Assembly: GCF_954871325.1 (NCBI RefSeq)
Contig: NC_088776.1
Coordinates: forward strand, 28,444,508 to 28,508,507
Reading direction: 5' to 3'
Origin: Gordionus sp. m RMFG-2023
Taxonomy: Eukaryota; Nematomorpha; Gordioida; Chordodea; Parachordodidae
DNA: 64,000 nt
Within the stretch, counting starts at the first letter, position 1; each line of letters starts with the position of its first letter. The translations under genes were made by a program, and so were the position numbers. The notes below the pieces were generated by a model. That model saw only the letters and a list, made by a program, of their open reading frames with translations, had not been told where the DNA came from and ran no database searches. Positions 1 to 9,810 of the stretch are shown here, one piece after another.

Positions 1-518
1 ACTCCCTTTTAATTCTGACGAATGATTAAATAGGAGCCAAATTTAAATTATATATTTTTATAAAAAAAATTGAGAATATGATCATGAATGTTAATGTACA
101 ATACATGTGATATTTTCTTTGCTTATACATTCGTCATTAGAGTGCAATATACACAAATATGCACCTTCTTTTATTCATATTCTTTTTTGAATAAGTCTTA
201 CAATAACCATCTTACTAAATTTAATTACATAATTGTAATTTTTCTTTATAGTTCATTCATTAAAAAAGTATTATTTGATAAGGGGATAAGTGAGAAGAGA
301 ATAATTATGTTTAGCATTTAGTAATATATATTACTAATTAATTTAATATTTATTTAATAACAAATAATTTCGCATTTTTATTTCAAATAAATTTATTTTG
401 TCATAATATTATACATTTAAAAGCAAGTTATATAATTCGACTATTCACGAACAAAAGGTGATAAACACATATACAAATATTAAAATTTAAGTTAATTATT
501 TAATAAAATATTGACATA
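1..518. other. AT-rich flank downstream of the neuropeptide exon
   Basis: No gene is supported here. On the minus strand this stretch would be the 3' untranslated region and flank of the neuropeptide gene. Several AATAAA-type signals occur on that strand (seen as TTTATT between about 340 and 400). The 77-residue open frame at 88-321 on the plus strand has the hydrophobic, tyrosine-rich composition of translated AT-rich DNA and matches nothing I know. Confidence 0.4.
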
Positions 519-770
519 TTAGCCAACTCGTGGATAAGGAATAAAGCTGCGGCGTTCTGATTGTTGGCCATAATGATCTAATAGAGCATTAGGAGCTGCT
601 CTGGATATTCTTTTTCCTAGTCTTAATTGTGGTATCATAGCTCTTTTCTTAATTTCTGCTGCCCTCTGATGCCGATAAAGTGGATATTCATTAGGATCAT
701 AATAGTTTCCATAATCATATCTCCTTCCAATTCGAGGATAGGGCAATAAAGAGTTACCTCCCTGCGCCAT
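519..770 (-). CDS. CAPA/periviscerokinin-like neuropeptide precursor, 3' exon
   Basis: This exon encodes the C-terminal part of a prohormone with three peptides, each followed by an amidation glycine. In order they are ...SLLPYPRI then GRR, AMIPQLRL then GKR, and SFIPYPRV then a final G directly before the stop. Further dibasic sites (KKR and RR) separate an acidic tyrosine-rich spacer and a second spacer. The PYPRI and PYPRV ends match the FPRV/FPRI-amide signature of arthropod CAPA peptides except that Y replaces F. Such peptides act on a G-protein-coupled receptor and control water balance and visceral muscle. No signal peptide lies here: an in-frame stop sits just upstream of the ATG and AG dinucleotides lie at about 777-787, so this is probably an internal start in a last exon whose signal-peptide exon lies upstream (rightwards) and was not found. 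The middle peptide ending QLRL-amide is atypical. Alternative: another PRX-amide (pyrokinin-type) precursor. Confidence 0.75.
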   Translation of the reverse strand: MAQGGNSLLPYPRIGRRYDYGNYYDPNEYPLYRHQRAAEIKKRAMIPQLRLGKRISRAAPNALLDHYGQQSERRSFIPYPRVG

Positions 771-1261
771 TGTTCTTAGATCTAATTATTTGTATTTTTA
801 TATTTAAATAGTGTATAATAAATAATATCCATAAATCAAAAGGCCAAACATTTTGGGTTACCAGAGCGGAACCTATAACTCCATTTAAAATTGTGATATT
901 TCTATGAGAAAGTGCAAATTTTATGAAATTTGGTTTGTTCTTGTATAATTAATAATGATTTTAAAAATTATATATAACATAAACAATGTTAAATTAGAAA
1001 CAATATAATTAAAAATAATTTTGTGAGTCGAGTTTAAAATAAAATCAACTTATCACCAAAATAGACAAAATAAAATAACAATTATAATAATTCGGTTATG
1101 ACTTGACTAAATTTCAAATGCTTAGGTAAAATGCAAATGCCTATGTAAACTGCAAATGCTGCAAGTATAATTTATATACTCTATTAAAAGTTACGATTTA
1201 TTCTTTTATAATATAAACAAGTATTAAAATTAAATTTTTGGATATATTTTATAGTAAGGTA
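771..1261. other. AT-rich region with a GCAAATGC repeat block
   Basis: No coding signal and no signal-peptide exon for the neighbouring neuropeptide could be found here. Between about 1088 and 1195 lies a block with short tandem units built on TGCAAATGC and an AGGTAAA core, repeated about two and a half times at 19-bp spacing. A degenerate inverted copy of the block is at about 9235-9350. The 3' limit of this interval is the TA at the left end of a pogo element. Confidence 0.4.
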
Positions 1262-2138
1262 GGGGACACCGAGGTATATTGATGACGGGGAACGTTAGGT
1301 CACTCCGATTGAGCTATTATTTTATAAAACTGAAAATTTGAACCTAACATAGGTAATTACGTCACACATGATTGGCTAAAAAAAATTTGAAATATAATTA
1401 CTATTTTAATTTTTACAAGAAATGTGTTTTGGTATTCCATAAGTAATAAAAAATATTTGTAAACTTTATTGTTTATATTTATAAATGGAGCTTTAAAATT
1501 TTAATAAATAGATATTAGGAAAGTTTATTTAAACCATATTTTTTAATCTGACAAACTTTCAGAATCAATAAACATGAATTAATATGATTTTGGATGATAT
1601 TTATAAAATTAGGCTCGGTCATAGTTGGTCATAATATAGTTGGGACACGCCATTTTAGTTCTTTTTATCATTTATTAGTGATGCGAAATTACAATAAAAA
1701 GGACAGAAAAATTTTATGTACTGAAGATTATGAAAATGCTTTAAATTTTATATCCAACAACCTTAGTCAGAAAGTTATTAATACTTACAGGTAAGATTTT
1801 AGGAATTCCAAAATCAAAATAGCTAGATATTTATCAAAAAAAAGAAAATTGAAAATAATTTAATACCTACAATGGGATATTCAAATCATAAATGTGTTTT
1901 TATTAAAGTAAAAGAAGAAATTATAGCTAATTACATATTAAAATCCTCTAAAATCTTTTATGGTCTTAACAAAAAAAGGTATATAAGATCAGCTAATTAC
2001 TGGATTTTAATTTAATTTTAATTAAATATTTTAATTATCCAATGATTAAGGTAAAATTATATTTCAGTCCTTTATATGCTTAATGAAATTCATTTATTTT
2101 TATCATGAGATCTCTCACCTATAAAATAATATCATATT

Positions 2139-2570
2139 CAAGTTAATGATTTTTAAGTATGAAATGAACATTTTATTATTAATTTAGTATTATGAATAAT
2201 AATATTATTTTAAATGATGAGAACATTATCACAATGAGAATCAATAAACAAGTTAATAAATTTTAAGTATGAAATGAACATTTTATTATTAATTTAGTAT
2301 TATGAATAATAATATTATTTTAAATGATGAGAACATTATCACAATGAGAATCAATAAACAAGTTAATAAATTTTAAGTATGAAATGAACATTTTATTATT
2401 AATTTAGTATTGTGAATAATATTATTTTAAATGATGAGAACATTATCACAATGAGAATCAATAAACAAGTTAATAAATTTTGTATGAAATGAACATTTTG
2501 TTACTAATTTAGTATTGCGAATAATGATATGATTTTAAATGATGAGAAAATTACCACAATGATCTCATTA
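2139..2570. repeat. Minisatellite, ~110-bp unit, four copies
   Basis: Four head-to-tail units start at 2139, 2249, 2359 and 2466 with the phrase caagttaataaattt. Copies two and three are almost identical and the fourth is the most diverged. The array lies between the helix-turn-helix and catalytic parts of the decayed pogo element, so it expanded inside it after or during its decay. Confidence 0.9.
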
Positions 2571-3514
2571 TAATAATCCTATTTCTCTTAAACTTTTGTT
2601 GTAAATTATTTAATTTATACATTATTATGCATTTTATTTAGGTTATTGAATTGGCCTAATAAGAAGCAGTAAAATATAATAAGAAAATACCACCTAATAA
2701 ATCTAGTGTGGATTTTTTTTAGATCTACAAAGATATTCTTGGTAAATATAAACTGCCACCATCAGCAATATACTGGATGAAAGTGGATTACAAAATCTCA
2801 TTTAAATATTAGCTCAAAAAGGTCAAAAGCAAGTTGCAGCTATTACATCAGAGGAACCCTAGTAACCATAGTTCTCGCTATTAATGCTGTAGGGAACACC
2901 ATCCAGCCTATGGTAAAAGCTTTTTGACCATTTTATAAGAGATGACCTAGTGGTTGTATAGGCCGCCCAAATAGGTCAGGTTGGAAGCAAGAAACTGAAT
3001 TTATGAATTATTTAGAACATTTTGTGGGTCATGTGAGGCCGCTACCTGAAATGTCTGTGTTATTGTCTAGAAAATCATAATTCTCACCAATCTCTGGTGC
3101 TATTGATTTTTGAATAAAATCTGGCATTATCTTGCTCCTTATTTCCACATACCACTCATAAATGCAACCACTTGACAGGTGTATTTTTGGGTGATTAAAA
3201 AAATATTATAATAACTCCATAGGCTACTGGATGCGCAGCAATCCAAATAAATTATTTAGTATTTATGACATTCCTACAATATTAAAAGATATATTACCAC
3301 TCGCCCCTAACTATTAATAACATTATTTAATCATTTGAGGTAACGGGCATATATCCTTTTAATTCTGATATATTTGAAGAAATGGATTATTTACCCATAA
3401 TTTATAAAGACAATAGTCAGACAACATTAGAAAAATCACGACCTGAACCATTAAATATTTCGAACCCTGTATATTTAGAAAATAATACTTTACCGATCTC
3501 AGAGCCACTACTGT

Positions 3515-3660
3515 CGCAGTTGTTCAATTTTTTTAAGAAACGTCAATCAATTTAATCTTTATGTAAATCTTGGATTTTAAGTAAAATAAAATGGAAATTA
3601 TCTGGAAGAAGATTTTGTGTTTGATAAGTTAGTATGTTTTTTTTGGGTCATGAAAATGCA
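3515..3660 (+). repeat. Direct duplicate within the pogo element, copy 1
   Basis: The sequence starting tcgcagttgttcaa and continuing to about ttggtcatgaaa recurs at 5733-5945. Copy 1 carries the last recognisable codons before the C-terminal module. Copy 2 leads straight into the C-terminal module, so the intervening ~2.1 kb looks like an insertion or a duplication with inserted DNA. Confidence 0.75.
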
Positions 3661-4138
3661 TCTCGTGACCTGAAATGTATTATCCTGGATGTGATTTTAC
3701 CTAAATAAACAGCTAAATAAATATTTTTACATATATTAATTTGAATTTTTTTTAAAATTAAAATTAATGGTAAATAATAACGCAATGTACTGGTTGAGGT
3801 CAGAATTTTTGTTTAATAAATACTATTTATATTTTTAGAATAAGGATTTTTGTAGGATGATTTTATAGAAATTATTAGTATTTTTAAAGTAATGATAAAG
3901 TTGGTAAACAATTTTTTAACCCTATTTAAAAGGGAAAAAGGGAACATTTTTTTTATTGTTACTTTTTAACCTTAAAAGGAATAATTTTGGTTAAAATTTG
4001 GAAATGCAAATATTTATTTTAAAGGTTATTGAGGTAATTTAAAGAAATTAAGAATATTGGGATATATATTTATGATTAAATTAATTTAAAATACAATTAT
4101 TATTAATATTATTAATGTAATATACAATTATTATTAAT

Positions 4139-4390
4139 GTAAAATGAATTTTAACCTCATTTCAACGATGGTTATAAGCAAGTAAATTTTAGTGGTATAA
4201 AAATGAACTAAAAATAAAATTAAGAAATTTAAATTTTAAAAACGAGTAAGATTCATAGAATATATCAATTGAATTGTAACCTGATTTCAAATGAGATAGG
4301 TAAGTAAATTTTATATCATAAAAACAAACTAAAAATAGAATAAAGAAATTTAAATTTTAAGGGCGAGTTGGATTCATAAAATATATACAA
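4139..4390 (+). repeat. Two tandem ~125-bp units (third copy at 4850-4985)
   Basis: Units start at about 4139 and 4262 and share the phrases attttaacct, aagtaaattttag and ttggattcataaaatata. A third diverged copy at 4850-4985 lies about 460 bp downstream. All three fall in the segment between the pogo duplicates. They encode nothing recognisable. The 61- to 93-residue open frames at 4400-4900 on both strands are overlapping AT-rich shadows. Confidence 0.7.
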
Positions 4391-5732
4391 TTTAATAATT
4401 TGGAAGGTTGTGGGGAAAGTCTTTTTATATTAATTTTGATAATGAACATAATATTTTTGATCAAATTTTTATTTATAAAGATTTTTGTCATAGAATTTTG
4501 GGATAAATTGATTATTTATTTTCGATATTTTTATGCTAATATTGATAATGACCATAATATTTTTGATAAAATTTCCTTATTCTGATAAGGAAATAATAAT
4601 TTGAAGAAGGACACTATGGTGTCAGATAATCTGTGAGATATTCCGAAATGTGTGGAGAGATCAGTGGTGATCCTCCAAGAATTAAAAGAAATAAAAGAAA
4701 GAATCAATGTATATATCAGGATATATATAAATTGATTAATATGAATAATAATTATGATAAAAGTCAGATAGTTGGCAAAAATGGTCCAAAGGAACAAAAA
4801 TGTTTTATTCATATAATTTTTGAATTAATTAAAGAGACAATTATTTATGGTAAAATGAATTTTAACTTTATTTTAAAGAAGGTTGTCAGCAAGTAAATCT
4901 TAGTATCTTAAAATGAACTGAAAATATAACAAAGAAATTTATATTTTAAAGAAGCAAGTTGGATTCATAAAATATATCAATTGGTAAGGTCAATATGACT
5001 TCTTGTTTCTTTTTACAATTCATTGAACGCAAGTTTTCTTTTGCCCCCCTTATTTGAATTATTTTGTTAATTATATGTATATTTTCATGATTGATTTTTT
5101 TTCTAATAAAATAATTATAAATTTATGTGAATATTTTATTCAAAGTGAGAGATTATAAATATTATATTATGTATACTAAAAAAACTTTTATAAAAAAAAT
5201 GTAGATATATTTTTATAAATTTTATATTTTATAAGAAAAAATTTAAATAAAAACTTATCATATAAGTTTTAAGACATTGACCTCTAGTAAGCTAAATACT
5301 TACCTATTGATGAATCAATACCATTCATTTATTTTTGTTTCTTTTTCTTTAAATTTACATAATATATGTTCATTTAGTATAAAATTCTTTTAAAACAAAA
5401 TTATATTCAAAACACCAATAAAATACAATATAATATATATATGATGATTTATTTTATTTTGGTGAATATAAATGTAAATCATCTTATATGTGTCATTAAT
5501 AAGTCTATCCAATAAAGTATAATTTCTAAATAAATGCATTTATTATAACTAATATTTCATATGTCAAATTTCAATTCGATAAATACAATGGACGATAAAA
5601 CAGGTCAAAAGTCGGTACGATGATAAATGATAAAGGAAATGACCCGCCGAATTTACGATATTGGGATGAATCGGAAGATCGATAAATTTCAACTCCTTAG
5701 GAGAGATGGACACTGGGCTTATGAAGGGTGGG

Positions 5733-5945
5733 CGTGTCGCAGTTGTTCAAATTTATAATGAAATACTGCACACAATATTTTTTTAAGAAACGTCAATCAA
5801 TATATATTTTTTTGATTGTTTTTATTTTTTATGAAAATAATAATTATGTAAATCTTGGATTTTAAGTGAAAATAAAATGGATATTATCTGGAAAAAGATT
5901 TTATGTTTGAAAAGTTAGTATGTTTTTTTGGTCATGAAAGTTACA
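5733..5945 (+). repeat. Direct duplicate within the pogo element, copy 2
   Basis: Second copy of the 3515-3660 segment. It is longer because it contains about 60 extra bases of AT-rich sequence in two places. Shared landmarks are aagaaacgtcaatcaat, tatgtaaatcttggatttt and aagttagtatgttttttt. Confidence 0.7.
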
Positions 5946-6768
5946 ACTTCTCAAATTTATAATTATATAAGTCAATATAAAGAAGATAATTTATTTGATA
6001 TTGAGAATATATATATAGACTTGTGAGAAATATAGACAATAAAAGAAGGAAAAAATCTGAAATATTTATATCTTCACCCTATAAGAAGTCCTATTATCAA
6101 AAATAAATAATAAAAAAGTAGACAAAATCTTAAAAAAACTTATATTACCTCTGGGTAATAACACAGGAAATGAAAAGAAGTCCAGATTAACTAAAAATAT
6201 TAAAAAAATAAATGAAAATAATTGCATTATATTTCACAAAAAATATTTAAAATATTATGCAAAGGAAGATTGGTACCAATGCATGGGTTGTATTTGGACA
6301 CATGGAAATTGTGCCAAATTTGATAATTTTTTTATATACAATAAATGTAATTATGTTTATATAAAAAAAAATTTGTAATTTACCAAAAATAAATTTCCTA
6401 AATTTTGGGAAAATTTATTTTATATAGTTATTGGTTATGAATTACTATATTATCTATAAAATCAATGTGTTATAGTATCTAGTCTTACTGTATTACTGAT
6501 TTTAAATTTATTTAACCTCTTCATGAGTGTACAACTATTACATATGTATCCCAACGTACACAGAGTCTGTCATGGTTAGGACAAAAAAAATTAATTTTTT
6601 TATATCCAATTTTCTAAAATATTTAGTCTTTATAAAATATATATTAATTATTTCAAATAGTTTATACTTTTGATTTAGAAGATGTTTTACTTATTCACAT
6701 TAGTCTATTAATATTAAAATTATTAAGGTTTGAACCAAAAATGTTCCAACCATCCCCGGTCTCCCCTA

Positions 6769-9593
6769 CTATATAATTATAATAAAGTGTTTAAATCTTT
6801 TAATATAATGAAATCGATAATATTTATTTCGCAATTGTAAAAAATTACAATTGTTTAATGATTTCTTTTGTTCTATATATTTGTAAAAAAAATATTAATT
6901 TTATTTCCTAAAGAAAGGTGCTTTAAAACTTCACTCCATTTATTAACTTATTGACTGAAATTAATTATGACTTAATTTAAACCGTTAGATTATTTTTTAG
7001 AATAACTTGCAAATGCTCTAGGCGTAAAATAATTGTATAAATTATTAATTAAATTCTGATTACCTTTTATTAAACAAGCCATTAAAATAAAAATTATATT
7101 GTTTATAATCCCATAATAAATATGATATTCCTTTTATAAATTTAAATAAATAACTTCTTATAAAACTGGTTGAGGTAAATATTAACTCAATAATTCAAAT
7201 TTTAAAATAAGATTATGACGATTCAGCTGTGTTTTGGTGAGTAATACAATGTCGAGTTTTTAAATTATTAAAAAATAATTAAAAAAATACTACAAATGAT
7301 AATAATATACTCAGCAAAATAACTAAAAATACGTTAAATTATAAATAATGTTCATTTTTAAATTATATTCTTCAAATATATGTCTATAATTTATTTGTTT
7401 TAATTATATCTATTGGAAATATTTTAATTCGACACTATCGCATGTGTTTAATTTGCTGTAAAATAGGCGATTTGATCTGATTTTTGTTAAATACAATTAT
7501 AATATGGTAACCCCCGTTATTTGCTTTGATTTATTATAATTCCAAGTTTGGTACCTGGACAAAGAAGGATTCGGTATTAGTTTAGTGGATTCTGAATATT
7601 TTTAACACCGTGTTTCTGGTTTCGATTTTGAAAAGTTTGGCTTATAAAGGATATAGTAAATAAAATATTGATAATTCACATTTTAACAAAGTATTATAAA
7701 ATATATAAAATCCAACAATATTGTTATCCATTTTTAGGGAAAAACAACTACTTAAAGATAAAAATAGAAATGCTTTCATAAAGCTGCCTAGACTCAATGG
7801 ATAGGCAGAGGTTTGATGATTAATAGCCTGTTAAAAAATAAAAATATTTTGCCGAAAATATCAATACTTTATATTACTGATAATTGAATCTCAAAATAGG
7901 ATAAAAATTGATAGAGTCATGAAACTGGTTCTTATACGAGTAAATCTCGCCTTTATTGGGAAAGCAACAGCAAATGACAAATTGCTCTATTCTAGATGTT
8001 CAAGCTCTTATCTGTAGTTTTCATCTTCATTCGAAGATATCGAAAAAATAATCAAAATTATATAATATTTGTTAAAATAATGTTTTCAATAAAACATAAA
8101 ATCAATATTGACCTGTAAAATTTTCCTAAGCGGAAATTTATCGGTTTTCCCCTTCATCTCCAAATTTTTCCTAATAATGGTATTCCAAGAAATTTATATT
8201 CCTAGTATCGAAAAAATTTATCATTTAGATCATTTGGTCATTACAATTCAGTCTTCGAGAATCAAGGCTAAATATTCAAAAGACTTTCCTATTTTCCCTG
8301 GTCCTATAATTTTTCATGGTAACACTGATTATGAATTTAAACTGCAGCAAAACCAACACATATCATTTTACAAATAGAATATAATGTCATTTAAAATATA
8401 CAACATATTGTAACCCCTCATATAAAAAAGTAATTTCAAGAAATATTAAAATATCTGTCCTGTGTCTTTTTGTCCTATACATATTAAACTAAAATACCAC
8501 CTTAGCCAATATTAATCTGACTAATATCCAATACATTTTAAATTAAACAATTGACATTTTATATCAAAATAAATTGACTAATATTTTTTCTTATAAAAAT
8601 GGAATATCATGTTGTATTTTTTCTTTTTTGTTATAAAATTTTTATATTTTGCTATATCTATGTAATGTTATAAAATAAGAAAAAAAAAATTTGCTATCAA
8701 GATTGTTACCCATTATTAAATTTTTAATACAAGGGAATATATCCCTGTGAAATTTTTTTTTCCTTTAAAATGATATGTTATTATCTTATCATCATGTGTG
8801 CTAAATTAGATGAATTATTAGAAAAAATATCAATAACAAAGTAGACTAAAATTATCTTTAAAATAATTATTTTGTTTTCGTTTAGGCTTTTAGATTTAAA
8901 CATAGATAAGCATTAAAACTTGACCATTTAAAAAAAAAACCTATATTCGAAATCTAGTAATTTAAACCGTAATTTGTTTCAATAAATTTTTTAAAATATA
9001 AATGGAATAAAGTTTATAATTATAATAATATAAATATAAGAAATATATAAAATATAAAATAATTTAAAATATTATTATAAAATTATATTTTTTAATTTTA
9101 ATTATTTTAAATTTAATTATATTAAAAGATTTAAACCATCAATTAATGGATTGATTGACATAAATTTATAAATTTATTATTGAATATATCTAATCTGGTA
9201 TTTTAATTATATAATTTGTTTATATCATAAGAAAATCAACCTAGAGTATAAAATATTTTTGCATAAGCATTTATCGTTTACCTTGGCATCTATATCTACC
9301 TGGCATTTGCAGTTTAGTCAAACAGTTATTTTAATTAACTTTACCGAATTATTTATATTTTTAAGAATATTAATTAATAAAATTCTACCATTATCTATTT
9401 TTTATATACAAAATTTATTTATAATATAAATAAAACAACTATATATATTAAAAACATAATAAAATAATTATAAATAAGTAAAGGAAAAATATTCCTAAAA
9501 CATTTCGCTTAATATTTCCAATTGAATATTTTGTTGTAAATATAAGGTATATATATCTAAATAAAGGTTATTTTGAAAAGTTTTCTAAAAAAA
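6769..9593. other. AT-rich region without a recognised gene
   Basis: Mostly low-complexity AT DNA. An imperfect palindrome (agctgcctagactcaatggata then ggcag) lies near 7785. The block at 9235-9350 is an inverted diverged copy of the GCAAATGC block at about 1088-1195. The only open frame of note is at 8108-8377, described separately. Confidence 0.4.
8108..8377 (+). CDS. Unrecognised 89-residue open frame
   Basis: I do not recognise this. The translation is less AT-biased than its surroundings and includes plausible protein stretches such as LDHLVITIQSSRIKAKYS and FPIFPGPIIFHGN. No promoter, splice signal or partner gene is visible, and there is no upstream coding extension that I could follow. 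It may be a fragment of a repeated element's gene. Finding the same peptide elsewhere in the genome would decide that. Confidence 0.25.
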   Translation: MTCKIFLSGNLSVFPFISKFFLIMVFQEIYIPSIEKIYHLDHLVITIQSSRIKAKYSKDFPIFPGPIIFHGNTDYEFKLQQNQHISFYK

Positions 9594-9810
9594 TAATCAT
9601 TAATTATTTTTCGTGCTTTTAAATTAAGTTTTTTTTTGTTGTAATTTCATTTATTCGAATAAACTTTGAAAATTACGTTGTCCAAGTTATTCCATGACTA
9701 AATCGATAAAACCCGGCCCCCTGGATCCAGTCATTGACCATCCTGGACCCCCGATCACGGACTGTATTATTCCCATTCAAACTGGGGGACCCATCGGTCC
9801 AAACGCAACA
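9594..9810 (+). repeat. 5' LTR of the gypsy fossil, left-truncated
   Basis: It matches the last 217 bp of the 3' LTR and ends in gcaaca immediately before the primer-binding site. The left half of the LTR is absent, with unrelated AT-rich DNA abutting it, so the host target duplication cannot be checked on this side. Confidence 0.85.

Larger units (their letters stand above)
1262..6766 (+). mobile_element. Decayed pogo-family DNA transposon (DDE_1 transposase)
   Basis: The ends are imperfect inverted repeats of about 18 bp (left ggggacaccgaggt, inverted right ggggagaccgggga) flanked by TA. Plus-strand coding remnants appear in the order expected of a pogo transposase. Near 1690-2000 is the helix-turn-helix linker ending in the family motif SSKIFYGL. 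From about 2850 to 3545 comes the DDE_1 core, with GTLVTIVLAINAVGNTI, then SGWKQETEFMNYLEHF, then GIYPFNSDIFEEMDY. From about 5950 to 6350 is a C-terminal cysteine/histidine module (DWYQCMGC then THGNCAKFDNFF). Stops and frameshifts occur throughout, and the catalytic DNH block is replaced by unrelated codons around 3060-3090. The span is long for pogo (usually 2-3 kb) because of a four-copy minisatellite and a segment between about 3660 and 5735 bordered by a duplicated ~150-bp sequence. Confidence 0.75.

Noticed and set aside
2139-2570. CRISPR-like array
   Set aside because: The units are adjacent without unique spacers and the genome is eukaryotic; it is a minisatellite.
4400-4896. Overlapping frames of 61-93 residues on both strands
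   Set aside because: AT-rich composition, mutual overlap and no recognisable motif.
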